From an uncultured Gammaproteobacteria bacterium (GTDB taxonomy: Bacteria; Pseudomonadota; Gammaproteobacteria; Pseudomonadales; Pseudohongiellaceae), in the NCBI GenBank assembly GCA_903862645.1, contig CAIOZF010000085.1:62001-126000 (forward strand): DNA of 64,000 nt, read 5' to 3'. Numbering within the stretch: position 1 is the stretch's first letter; every line of letters begins with the position of its first letter. A model generated the notes under the pieces. The model worked only from the letters and a program-made list of their open reading frames with translations, made no database searches and was not told where the DNA came from. Shown here piece after piece: positions 35,716-44,609 of this stretch. Both the position numbers and the translations under genes were made by a program.

Positions 35716-36536
35716 GGATGTCCTCCGAGCAACGCCGCTTCGACATCTTTGCGTGCATCAGAGGCAATGTGTTCGTCTTCTTTTTGCACTGCTGTCCAAT
35801 CTTCTTCACCATAAATTGTCGTGAGAATTTCCGACGTGAGGCCCGTGGGCGGACCGTCGTACACCACCACTCCGGCACGCAAACCGACGACACGATGCAC
35901 GAATTGCTGCGCGAGAGCGACGTCGTGAATGTTGATGACTGTCGCGAGATTCTGCTCCGCGCACAGCTCGCAGATCAGCCGCATGATCTGCCGCGATGTC
36001 TTCGGGTCGAGACTGGCGGTGGGTTCGTCGACCAGCAATAGCTTTGGATTCTGCATGAGCGCACGCGCGATACCGACGCGTTGTTTTTGCCCGCCGGAGA
36101 GCGCGTCCCCGCGCTTGTCGATCATCGTTTCGAGGCCGACACGTTCGAGAATTTTGAAAGCCTGCTGCACATCACTCTGCGGAAACTTGCGAACGAAGCT
36201 GCGCCAGAAGCCGACGTAGGCGAGGCGCCCGGAGAGCACGTTCTCCATCACCGAGAGACGTTCGACGAGCGCGTAGTTCTGGAAGATCATACCGATCTGC
36301 CGCCGCGCCTGACGCAAGCGATTGCCGCGCACGCGGGTGATGTCGTCGCCGTCGAGGTGGATGCTGCCGGAGGTGGGTTCAACCAGGCGATTGACGCAGC
36401 GGATCAGCGTGCTTTTGCCCGCGCCCGACGGGCCGATCAGTGCCAGCACCTGACCAGCAGGCACGGCAAGGTCGACGCTGTCGAGCGCGAGGTCGCCGGT
36501 GGCGTAGCGTTTGGTCAGGCCTTTCAGTGTGAGCAT
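35712..36536 (-). CDS. phnC: PhnC-type ABC transporter ATPase
   Basis: The 274-residue protein has Walker A GPSGAGKS, a Q-loop (FQNYALV), signature [15 protein letters not shown], Walker B LLLVDEP and the switch His in NIHDVALA. The subfamily motif NALVxRLSVxENVLxGR is nearly present ([19 protein letters not shown]), which ties it to phosphonate importers. It lies 13 bp after phnD. Confidence 0.92.
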   Translation of the reverse strand: MLTLKGLTKRYATGDLALDSVDLAVPAGQVLALIGPSGAGKSTLIRCVNRLVEPTSGSIHLDGDDITRVRGNRLRQARRQIGMIFQNYALVERLSVMENVLSGRLAYVGFWRSFVRKFPQSDVQQAFKILERVGLETMIDKRGDALSGGQKQRVGIARALMQNPKLLLVDEPTASLDPKTSRQIMRLICELCAEQNLATVINIHDVALAQQFVHRVVGLRAGVVVYDGPPTGLTSEILTTIYGEEDWTAVQKEDEHIASDARKDVEAALLGGHP

Positions 36537-36549
36537 GTGAACCTCTTAT

Positions 36550-37605
36550 TCAATCGCAGTTATAGACCGTGTTGGTCGCCTCATCAATCTGCCGCACCAC
36601 CGACCAGTGTTCCTGATAGGTGATTGGCAGAAACTGCTCCATCGCCGCATCGGCAAATTCGCGCTGCAGCGCTGTGCCTTCCCAGTCAAACGTAAAGAAT
36701 GCCTCCCGCACCTTTGCGGCGATATCCGGGTGTAGATCGTGGGCGATGCCATAGCCGGTGGTGGGGAAGGAAGCGGATTTGTAGATCGTTGTGTATTGCT
36801 CGGCGCGCACCACGTCGCGGGCGATCATGCGATACAGCACTTCGTTGGCAATCGCCGCCGCGTCGTAGTCCTTGTTCACCACGCCGAGGATGGAGTTGTC
36901 ATGGCTGCCGGAGTAAGCAGTTTTGTAGTCACGATCTGCCGCCAACCCGAACTCGGATTCCAGCAGCGACGAAGGTGCCTTGAATCCCGAATTGGAGGTC
37001 GGCGCTGTGAACGCCAGTGTGCGGCCAGCCAGATCGGGAATTGTGGCGATGCCGCTGCCGGGCCAGGTGATGATCTCCATCTGGTAGCCATAGCTGCCGT
37101 CCTTCGCCGCCATCATCGTGAAGGGCACGAAGCCGACACAGTTCACGGCGATGGGCGTGGAGCCGGTGTTGAAACCCGCTACATGCAGCCGCCCGGCGCG
37201 CATCGCTTCGAGCTGGGCCGCGTTGGACTGCACCGGGAAGAAGCGCACTTCCTTGCCGGTGAGAGTTTCCAGATGGTGGATGAATTCGTCCCATACCTGC
37301 GAGTACATGGCCGGGTCTTCGACGGGCGTATAGGCAAAGATGAGGATGCGCGGGTCGCGCCAGCGCGCGGGGTCGCTCGGCAGATCAGCGACCAGATCGC
37401 CATCGGCGTCCTGGTAGCGGGGGGAGAGTTCTGCGGCATGCAGAGGGACTTGGCACAGAAGTAACGTAAGCACCCAACTGTGGGAGCGGGCCATGGCCGC
37501 GATCAGACGTCGTGCAAAGGCCGATCGCGGGCGAGGCCCGCTCTCATCCTGGCGTGTACGCGTCTTCAGCAGAATTGTCGACATACGTGTTGCAGTGCTC
37601 ATCAT
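36550..37605 (-). CDS. phnD: PhnD/PtxB-type substrate-binding protein with REP-derived leader
   Basis: The mature part (from AELSPRYQDADGDLVADLP) is a periplasmic phosphonate/phosphite-binding protein, with the family pieces VAGFNTGSTPIAVNCVGFVPF, AFTAPTSNSGFKAPSSLLE and AYSGSHDNSILGV. Two starts compete. ATG 37605 has GGGAG before it but places a REP pair inside the leader. ATG 37494 lies within that REP and gives a neat signal peptide (MARSHSWVLTLLLCQVPLHA) but no good ribosome site. No C-P lyase, phosphonatase or phosphite dehydrogenase is in the window, so the ligand is undecided. Confidence 0.85.
   Translation of the reverse strand: MMSTATRMSTILLKTRTRQDESGPRPRSAFARRLIAAMARSHSWVLTLLLCQVPLHAAELSPRYQDADGDLVADLPSDPARWRDPRILIFAYTPVEDPAMYSQVWDEFIHHLETLTGKEVRFFPVQSNAAQLEAMRAGRLHVAGFNTGSTPIAVNCVGFVPFTMMAAKDGSYGYQMEIITWPGSGIATIPDLAGRTLAFTAPTSNSGFKAPSSLLESEFGLAADRDYKTAYSGSHDNSILGVVNKDYDAAAIANEVLYRMIARDVVRAEQYTTIYKSASFPTTGYGIAHDLHPDIAAKVREAFFTFDWEGTALQREFADAAMEQFLPITYQEHWSVVRQIDEATNTVYNCD
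37480..37547. repeat. REP pair inside the phnD leader region
   Basis: GTGGGAGCGGGCCATGGCCG and the inverted GATCGCGGGCGAGGCCCGCT flank CAGACGTCGTGCAAAGGC. It lies within the open frame of phnD and contributes about 20 codons, including a candidate start codon. Confidence 0.85.
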
Positions 37606-37674
37606 GGCAGGCTCCCTGGAGAGCCATTCTGCCTGACAAGTCTGCCTGTTTGCCATCCCGTCCTGCTCGGCTGC

Positions 37675-40380
37675 TTACTCGGGCTTCGGCGAATGGGGCG
37701 TCTTGCGCTTACCCTTGTCTTTGTCGACGCGCTTGCTCTTCGCCTTTGGCTTGGCCGGCTTGCCGTTCAGGCCCAGGATAGGACGCGCTGCGCGAATGCC
37801 AGGAGCTTCCATGGCAGGGAAACGCTCCAGCACTTCACGGGTGATGTCAGTGCTTTCGACGCCACGGAACGCAGGCTTCTCAGCACCGTCCTTGGCGAAG
37901 GTGTCACGCTTTAAGCCCGGCTTTTTGAAATCGGGTTTTTTAAAATCCGGCTTCTTGAATTCGGCCTTCTTGAAGTCCGGCTTCTGGAAACCTTCCTTCT
38001 TGTAGGAAGGCTTGCTGGCCCCTTCAGGCTGCTGCTCTGACCTCTGATAAGCGGGCTTTGCGGATGCGGGTTTCGCGAACCCAGGCTTGTCAAAAGCAGG
38101 CTTCTGATACCCTTCCTTCTTGAACGCGGGCTTGCTGGCACCATCTTTGCGGAAGGAATCCTGCGCGGCGCCGGCAGACTTGAAGCCGTCTTTATTGAAA
38201 CCTTCTTTCTTGAAAGCAGGTTTCTTGTACTCGCCGCCAGGAGTTGCATCGCGCTGATAGCCTTCTTTTTTGAAGGCGGGTTTTACAAAAGCAGGCTTCT
38301 CGAACGCCGGCTTGCTGAAGCCAGCTGGTTTCTCATAGGCGGGCTTGGCACTGGGGCGCTCGTATTCGGGCTTGTTCACTGGCTCGATCAGCAGCGGCTT
38401 GCTGCAGACGTGAGTGCGTTTGAGAACCTGCATCACTTCGGGGGGCATGCCGCTGGGCAGGTCCACGGTGCAGTAGTCGTCATAGATGCGAATGTGGCCG
38501 ATGTAGCGGCCTTCGATGTCGGCCTCATTGGCGATTGCGCCCACCACTTCACGCGGAGTCACGCCATCGCTATGGCCGACGTGGATACGGAAGCGCTCCA
38601 TCTTGATGTCCGGGTAGTCTCGCAGCGGCTTGGCACGGCCGTCATCCGCAGGCGAATGCGGGGAGACATAGCCTGGCGTCTGGCGCGGTTCGCGGACGTC
38701 ACGCGTGGGTCGCGACTCGCGAGCGCGTGGTGCCTCGTCCTGTTCGTCTTCAGCAAGAATCTGCTCGAACAGCGTGTCGGAGGGGATGCGCTTCTCCCGA
38801 GAGGGTTTGGTCGGGCGGTCTTCGAATTCGTCGTGTTCTTCAGCATCCAGGGGCTTGCTGGCCGCGCTTCCACCTTCACTGCGTTTCGGCAGATTGGCTG
38901 CGGGCAAATATTCAGTGCGTCGTTCCGCCTGGACAGGACGCTCTGCTCTGGCAGGTCTTGATGTCGTTTCCTCACGTGGGCGACGCGGTGCTCTGTCCCC
39001 CTTCGGCTCTCCATAGGCAAAACCTTCGCGGTCGCTGCGCGGCGATTCATGCCCCATCACAGGTTCCAGAGGACGATCTTTTTGCAGCAGATAAGCCATC
39101 GCCGCAGCGACGTGTTCGGGCGTGCACTCGTGCTCTTTCACCAGATCAGCCACCAGCTTGTGGAAGAAATCCAGTTTGCCGTGAACGATGGTTTCAGCGA
39201 TTCCTTCCTTGAACTGAGTGCTTCGCTTCTCGATCAGCTCGCCACGCGTTGGCAGTTCCATCTGGGTGATCTTCTTGCGGGTGGTCTTCTCAATCGACTG
39301 CAGCAGACGTCGCTCACGCGGTGCCACAAACAAAATCGCCTTGCCGCTGCGGCCGGCACGACCGGTGCGGCCGATGCGATGCACGTAGGCTTCGTCATCG
39401 TAGGGGATGTCGTAGTTCATCACATGGCTCAGACGGTCAACGTCCAGACCACGAGCCGCCACGTCGGTGGCCACAAGAATGTCGAGCTGGCCGTTCTTGA
39501 GCTGCTCAATGGTGCGGGAACGAATTGCCTGGTTCATGTCGCCGTTCAGGGGTGACGCAGCAAAGCCTCGGGCGCTGAGTTTTTCGGCGAGATCGACGGT
39601 GCTGGTCTTGGTGCGCACGAAGATCAGCATGGCATCGAAGTCTTCCACTTCGAGAATGCGGGTCAGTGCGTCGAGCTTGCTGGTGCCCTGAACCAGCCAG
39701 TAGAACTGTTCGATGTCCTCGTTCGTGGAGATGGCGCTCTGGATGCGGATTTCCTGCGGGTCGTGCAGATATTTTTCGGCCACAGCACGGATCTGCGGCG
39801 GCATGGTGGCAGAGAACAGCGCCACCTGACGGGACTTGGGCGTGTTCTCCAGAATGGACTCCACGTCGTCTATGAAGCCCATGCGCAGCATCTCGTCGCC
39901 TTCATCGAGCACCAGAGTCTTGAGCTTGGACAGATCGATGGTCTTGCGATTGAGGTGGTCCAACAACCTGCCAGGCGTAGCCACCACCACATGAGCGCCC
40001 CGGCGCAGACCACTGAGCTGACGCCCCATGTCCTGCCCACCGTAAATCGGCAGCACGTGGAACCCGCGCATACCGGCGGCATAGGTCTGGAACGCTTCAG
40101 CCACTTGAATTGCCAGTTCGCGGGTCGGACACAGCACCAGCGCCTGCGTATGCGCCTGGCTCAGATCGATCTTCGCGAGAATGGGGAGTGCAAAGGCCGC
40201 GGTCTTGCCGGTGCCGGTCTGCGCCATACCCACCACGTCCTTGCCTTGCAGCAGAACAGGAATGGTGGCTTGCTGGATTGGCGAGGGCTTTTCGTAGCCC
40301 ACCTTGCTCAGCGTTTCCTGCAGGTGTTGTGGTAGATCGAGCTCAGCAAAACTGAGTTCCGGGCGTGTACTGGATGACAT
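37675..40380 (-). CDS. deaD: DEAD-box RNA helicase (DeaD/CsdA-like) with repeat-rich tail
   Basis: The 901-residue protein has Q-motif and motif I (AQTGTGKT), PTRELA, motif III SAT, and motif VI HRIGRTGR. Motif II reads DEGD rather than DEAD (VLDEGDEML). A DbpA-like RNA-binding domain follows (RFRIHVGHSDGVTPREVVGAI, about 600-680). The last 200 residues are a low-complexity tail of KPAFKKEG- and FKKPD-like units, basic and aromatic. DeaD unwinds structured RNA in ribosome assembly and cold adaptation. The tail probably adds RNA binding or condensation behaviour; this is inference. The usual CsdA is about 630 residues. Confidence 0.9.
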   Translation of the reverse strand: MSSSTRPELSFAELDLPQHLQETLSKVGYEKPSPIQQATIPVLLQGKDVVGMAQTGTGKTAAFALPILAKIDLSQAHTQALVLCPTRELAIQVAEAFQTYAAGMRGFHVLPIYGGQDMGRQLSGLRRGAHVVVATPGRLLDHLNRKTIDLSKLKTLVLDEGDEMLRMGFIDDVESILENTPKSRQVALFSATMPPQIRAVAEKYLHDPQEIRIQSAISTNEDIEQFYWLVQGTSKLDALTRILEVEDFDAMLIFVRTKTSTVDLAEKLSARGFAASPLNGDMNQAIRSRTIEQLKNGQLDILVATDVAARGLDVDRLSHVMNYDIPYDDEAYVHRIGRTGRAGRSGKAILFVAPRERRLLQSIEKTTRKKITQMELPTRGELIEKRSTQFKEGIAETIVHGKLDFFHKLVADLVKEHECTPEHVAAAMAYLLQKDRPLEPVMGHESPRSDREGFAYGEPKGDRAPRRPREETTSRPARAERPVQAERRTEYLPAANLPKRSEGGSAASKPLDAEEHDEFEDRPTKPSREKRIPSDTLFEQILAEDEQDEAPRARESRPTRDVREPRQTPGYVSPHSPADDGRAKPLRDYPDIKMERFRIHVGHSDGVTPREVVGAIANEADIEGRYIGHIRIYDDYCTVDLPSGMPPEVMQVLKRTHVCSKPLLIEPVNKPEYERPSAKPAYEKPAGFSKPAFEKPAFVKPAFKKEGYQRDATPGGEYKKPAFKKEGFNKDGFKSAGAAQDSFRKDGASKPAFKKEGYQKPAFDKPGFAKPASAKPAYQRSEQQPEGASKPSYKKEGFQKPDFKKAEFKKPDFKKPDFKKPGLKRDTFAKDGAEKPAFRGVESTDITREVLERFPAMEAPGIRAARPILGLNGKPAKPKAKSKRVDKDKGKRKTPHSPKPE

Positions 40381-40529
40381 ATCGGGCCTTGTGTACTGGT
40401 GTATCAGATAGAAGAGACGAACTATGACGGCTGAAACTGATTGCGGAGAGCAGCTGCAAAATCAAACGGGCGGCAAGTATACGCCAGAAGGCCCTCTGGC
40501 GTATAGCTCGCTGTTTGTGTGGGAGGGAG

Positions 40530-41633
40530 TCAGTGGCTTCGGAGGAATTCAACCGCGCGGTCGGTAAAGTCGGTGAAGACGCCGTCGACTTGGGCGTTGA
40601 CATAAAAAAGCTCCAGCATGTGTTCGAAGCTGGTGGCATAGGCAGGCACCTGATCCGAATCGGCGCGGAAGGTATAGGGGTGCACCTGCAACCCATTGGC
40701 ATGGGCGTAATTGACCAGCTGACTGATGCGCAGATTGTCCGGTGTCGATTCGCTATCGATGATCATCGATTTCTCGGGCCCCAGGCCGTCAGCATACTGG
40801 GCGATCTGGCGCACGCCGTCTTCGGTCTGCATCCACAGATTCTCATCGCCGCCGTCCAGCAACTGCACCAGTTTCAGATCGACACCCAGCGCGGGCATGA
40901 CCTCGTCGTGCAGGCGCTTGAGCTCGTCGAACTCGAAAGTCTGCACGAAGGCCTTGTCCGTCTTGCCGGTGTAGCCGTATTGCTTGAGCACGGCGAGCAC
41001 GGCAGCGCCCAGGTCCTTGCCCTCGGAAAGATGGAAAGCAGGTGACTTGATCTCGGGATAGATGCCGATGTCCTTGCCGGTGGAGTGGTTCAGACCCTGA
41101 ATCAGCTCGATCTCCTGCGCCAAGGTGTGCACCTTGAAGATCGATTTGCCGAGCGGAAAGCGGTCGGCGTAGTTCAGTGTCTTCTGCCCGTTTTCGACCG
41201 AGAAACCTTCCGTGACATTGAGGGTTAGAATTTCCTCCAGTGTGAAATCCACGGCGTAGTGCTGGCCATCAGCGCGGGCACGGCCGGGGAATTTTTCGGC
41301 GACATCGGTGGTGCGGTCGAGCGTGGTGTCGTGAATGACGATCAACTGATCATCCTTAGTCATCACCACGTCCTGCTCCACATAGTCCGCGCCCATTGCA
41401 TACGCCATGGCCTTGGCGGGCAGCGTGTGTTCAGGCAGATAACCGCTGGCGCCGCGGTGGGCGACTACGACTCTGCCTGCAAGGCTGACGGAGGGTTGCG
41501 GTGCTGGCTGCGCTGCAGACTGGACGGCCGCAGGAGCGGCGGGCGGGCTAGAGGTGTCGGGGGTGTCACAGGCCACGAGGCTCATGGCGATCACTCCAAG
41601 AAAGGTGAGGGTACGTACGAAACGGGTCTGCAT
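40530..41633 (-). CDS. glpQ: Glycerophosphodiester phosphodiesterase, lipoprotein
   Basis: The 367-residue enzyme has a lipobox (MSLVACDTP) and the GDPD catalytic motif VVAHRGASGYLPEHTL with the catalytic His pair, then YVEQDVVMTKDDQLIVIHD for metal binding. This is the long GlpQ type rather than cytoplasmic UgpQ. It cleaves glycerophosphodiesters from lipids to glycerol-3-phosphate in the periplasm. It stands alone between REP-type sites and the helicase gene. Confidence 0.92.
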   Translation of the reverse strand: MQTRFVRTLTFLGVIAMSLVACDTPDTSSPPAAPAAVQSAAQPAPQPSVSLAGRVVVAHRGASGYLPEHTLPAKAMAYAMGADYVEQDVVMTKDDQLIVIHDTTLDRTTDVAEKFPGRARADGQHYAVDFTLEEILTLNVTEGFSVENGQKTLNYADRFPLGKSIFKVHTLAQEIELIQGLNHSTGKDIGIYPEIKSPAFHLSEGKDLGAAVLAVLKQYGYTGKTDKAFVQTFEFDELKRLHDEVMPALGVDLKLVQLLDGGDENLWMQTEDGVRQIAQYADGLGPEKSMIIDSESTPDNLRISQLVNYAHANGLQVHPYTFRADSDQVPAYATSFEHMLELFYVNAQVDGVFTDFTDRAVEFLRSH

Positions 41634-41708
41634 TGGAAATCCTTCATCGGAAAATATGGGCGGGAGTCCTATCCTGAATCAGCTGTGTGTCATCAGTGTG
41701 TCATTACT

Positions 41709-41727
41709 GTGGGAGCGGGCCTCAGCT
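41709..41727. repeat. REP half element at the end of the DUF5916 gene
   Basis: GTGGGAGCGGGCCTCAGCTG overlaps the stop codon of the next gene. It is a single unit of the dispersed family without its inverted partner. Confidence 0.6.
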
Positions 41728-44172
41728 GCCCAGCCGGTAGCGCAGTTTGACCACCCAGTTGTCGACGACCTGGTCATTCCAGGCGTGCTCGAACATGCCG
41801 CTGTAGTCATCCTCGAAGGTACGCGCGAGGTTGCCGCCGCGCGTGTAGACGAAGAACAGATCCGACAGCGGTGCGATCTCCCAGCGGTAGCGCGCCTGGA
41901 AGCTCATGCGGCTGACGGCGAAATTGTCAGTGCCGGCGGTCAGGTCGCCGGTCTCGTTCAATGGCTCCACCTTGCTGGCGTTGACCTGATAGAAGCGATC
42001 CTCGAAGGCCTTGATGCCGGTCCACTGCATGCTGAAACGCAATTGCTGTTTGGCGCTGATGAAATAGTCCATCTCCAGACGCGGCGCCCACTCGTTGGCC
42101 TCGAACGCGGTCATGCGGCCTTTACCAAGGTGAATCAGCCATGCCTCGCGATCGACGTAACGGGTACTCAAGTCCACCGAGAAACGGTCATTGGGCTGCC
42201 AGCTCACGCCAGCCGAATAGCTTAGGCTCTGCTTGCCGAGGTCTTCCTCGGCGCTGTTGAAGCCGACGTTGTAGGAGATCGGCCGCGAGGCATCGCTGCG
42301 CCAGTTGGCGTCGAAGCCAATGCGCATGGGGATCTTGAAGGTGCCATTACCCCGGCTGAGCGTGTCGTCCGTGCGTGCCGGAAAGAAGCGCAGCGTGGAG
42401 CTCAACGAAGTGTTGTCGAGGAAGTTCAGATACTGGGAGAAGTGCATGCCCAGCCGCACCGGGTCACCGTCGGTGTTCCACTGATTGACGATATTCACAC
42501 TGCGGTTGCGTGAACGCAGCCCCGGCAGGTCGGACTCGGTGATGTTGAGCACGTAGTCGAGCTGCACATGATCATTGCGCTGCACGAAGCCGATGTCATT
42601 CAGCTCGATCTTGTCGTCCAGATAGGTGCCGGTGATGCTGTGCTGCAGGCGGCGGTTGGGGCGGAAGTTGAGATCGAGATACATGCCCGACCCGCTGACG
42701 TCCTGCACCCTGCTGTGCATGAGCTGGCCGTCGACCACCCAGCGAGTGTCGGCGGAGAAGTAGTGCATGTCGAAAGCGTTCACCGTCGCCTCGCGGTTCG
42801 GATGCGAGAGGTTGCTGCCAAACCAGCCGTAAGCCCTGCGCCCGCCGGACGAGGTGTCCTCATACAACAGGCGGCCAATGGCGAAGTCACGCCCCTCAGA
42901 CTGCAGGTGAACCCGCGAGCCGTCGGCCAGCGTGCCGCGCACCATGGAGTCATCCTCTGCCGCCAGCATCGTGCCGTAACGCCAGTTGCCAGACTGCCCG
43001 GTGAGCTTGCCGGCAGCAAGCAGATCGCTGGGGCGACTCAGGTCGGTAGGAATAACATTCACGCCTGCCGGCACAGTGTAGGAGGCCTGACGACCAATAC
43101 GCCGTGTGTTGAGCAGCGTTGTAGGGGCGCCGCCGTGGGCACCAATGTCGCGAGGCGAGGTGCTGAAAATATCCTGCCCTTCCAGGAAGAACGGCCGCTT
43201 CTCTTCGAAGTAGGTCTCGAAGGCGCCGAGGTTGACCACCACGTCGTCGGATTCCACGGTGCCGAAGTCGGGATTGAGGGCGGCCGAGAGCTGCAGGTTG
43301 GAAGTCGGACGCCAGTAGAGGTCGGTGCCCACCCGGTAGTCGGTCTCGTTCTTCATGTCGTCAAAAGACGCTGAGGCATAGGGATAAAGCGTAAATTGGG
43401 TGGAGGGGTTGATGCCGGTCAGTTCATAGGGCTGAAATGCGGAGATGAATTCCGCACTGTTGCGTGGCAGCACCGGCCATGACCAGGTCTCGCCCATCGC
43501 CGCCAGCACGCGCTCCGTATAGATGCCGATGCGGCGAGTCTCGCCGCCTTGCGGCAGCGCCATCATCGACCACGGAATGAACATCTCGCCGGACCAGCCA
43601 TTGTCGAGCGACTTGGTCGCGCCATGCCACGGCCCGTCCCACTGCCGGTTGATCTGGCGCTCCGGCACGATGGTGCCATCATTCAGGGAGTCGCCCAGGT
43701 TGATGCGCAGGAAGTAACCGTAGAGGCCAGTGCCGGACGGGTCGAACGCAAACCCGTAACTGTCGCGCTGGGACTGGGCGTCGCGCGAACTCATGCGCGA
43801 GACCAGGGTCGCCGGGTCTTGATAGTTCATCACGCCGACGTACATGCCGCGCGCGGTGTAGAACACGCGGGTGTGGGTCTCCAGCGAAGCCGCGGCCAGC
43901 GTGTCCGGCTGGATCACGCCCATGCCATCGATGACAGGAATGTCCTGCCAAATCAATTCATCCAGTACGCCGTCCACTGTGATCTCGGCGGCTGCATCGG
44001 CGACACGGGTCAGCGGCGTGGCACGCTGCTCGGCAATCGGGTTGAGGGGCTGGGCTGACAATGCCCCTGAAAAACCCACCGCCAAAAAGAGACCGGTGAC
44101 GAGTCTGACCAAGGGAATTGCGTGAAAATGTGCGGTGGCACTGGCGGCGAGAGGCGGTAATTTGATCGTCAC
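41722..44172 (-). CDS. DUF5916 outer-membrane barrel with CBM9-like front domain
   Basis: From the GTG at 44172 the protein has about 816 residues and a plausible signal (VRLVTGLFLAVGFSGALSA). A CBM9-like domain (AEITVDGVLDELIWQDIPVI to FIPWSMMALPQ) is followed by the DUF5916 barrel (EKRPFFLEGQDIF, NPDFGTVESDD). Such proteins are common next to secreted peptidases in marine bacteria; their function is unknown. The track start 150 bp upstream would put the signal internally, so I reject it. The next upstream gene on this strand is a large peptidase, 438 bp away. Confidence 0.82.
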   Translation of the reverse strand: MTIKLPPLAASATAHFHAIPLVRLVTGLFLAVGFSGALSAQPLNPIAEQRATPLTRVADAAAEITVDGVLDELIWQDIPVIDGMGVIQPDTLAAASLETHTRVFYTARGMYVGVMNYQDPATLVSRMSSRDAQSQRDSYGFAFDPSGTGLYGYFLRINLGDSLNDGTIVPERQINRQWDGPWHGATKSLDNGWSGEMFIPWSMMALPQGGETRRIGIYTERVLAAMGETWSWPVLPRNSAEFISAFQPYELTGINPSTQFTLYPYASASFDDMKNETDYRVGTDLYWRPTSNLQLSAALNPDFGTVESDDVVVNLGAFETYFEEKRPFFLEGQDIFSTSPRDIGAHGGAPTTLLNTRRIGRQASYTVPAGVNVIPTDLSRPSDLLAAGKLTGQSGNWRYGTMLAAEDDSMVRGTLADGSRVHLQSEGRDFAIGRLLYEDTSSGGRRAYGWFGSNLSHPNREATVNAFDMHYFSADTRWVVDGQLMHSRVQDVSGSGMYLDLNFRPNRRLQHSITGTYLDDKIELNDIGFVQRNDHVQLDYVLNITESDLPGLRSRNRSVNIVNQWNTDGDPVRLGMHFSQYLNFLDNTSLSSTLRFFPARTDDTLSRGNGTFKIPMRIGFDANWRSDASRPISYNVGFNSAEEDLGKQSLSYSAGVSWQPNDRFSVDLSTRYVDREAWLIHLGKGRMTAFEANEWAPRLEMDYFISAKQQLRFSMQWTGIKAFEDRFYQVNASKVEPLNETGDLTAGTDNFAVSRMSFQARYRWEIAPLSDLFFVYTRGGNLARTFEDDYSGMFEHAWNDQVVDNWVVKLRYRLGS

Positions 44173-44440
44173 AGGAATACTCGGGTAACTGGTGGGCTCG
44201 GCTTGAATTCCCGCACTATGCGGGCAAAATAGCAGCGGCGATTCTAGCAGCATTCTTCCAACATCCATTTCCAACAAGTCAGTTTTGCCACAATTCGTCA
44301 GAATTGCTCTCTGGATTGCCATGTTTCCTACTTCTAGCGGGCGGCGATATGGGCTCTAATTGGGTCACTATCAATGAGAACCAGAATGCAGACACTGAAT
44401 TTTGAAAACTGCACTGGTGGAACAAAAAGAGCAGAACATC

Positions 44441-44590
44441 ATGAAACACATCAATCGACGCATGAACCCCGCCCTGATGCAGGAAGTGACTTACAGCTGG
44501 GAACAGCATGAACAAACCGGACCGAAGCTGCTGTTCAACTTCGCCTGCTTCACCGTAGTCTTCGGCTTGCTTTACTTCTTCCTGGGCTGA
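44441..44590 (+). CDS. Small membrane protein of unknown function (49 residues)
   Basis: The ATG at 44441 starts MKHINRRMNPALMQEVTYSW and ends with a hydrophobic helix (LLFNFACFTVVFGLLYFFLG). A weak AAGAG precedes it. It sits alone on the plus strand between two minus-strand genes. The single C-terminal helix suggests a tail-anchored small protein. I do not recognise a family, and it may not be expressed. Confidence 0.45.
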   Translation: MKHINRRMNPALMQEVTYSWEQHEQTGPKLLFNFACFTVVFGLLYFFLG

Positions 44591-44609
44591 TTCGTCCCCA
44601 ATCTGCTGA

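Noticed and set aside
44240-44440. Possible promoter-proximal regulatory RNA before the small membrane protein
   Set aside because: I looked for stem-loops or riboswitch-like motifs and saw none that were convincing.
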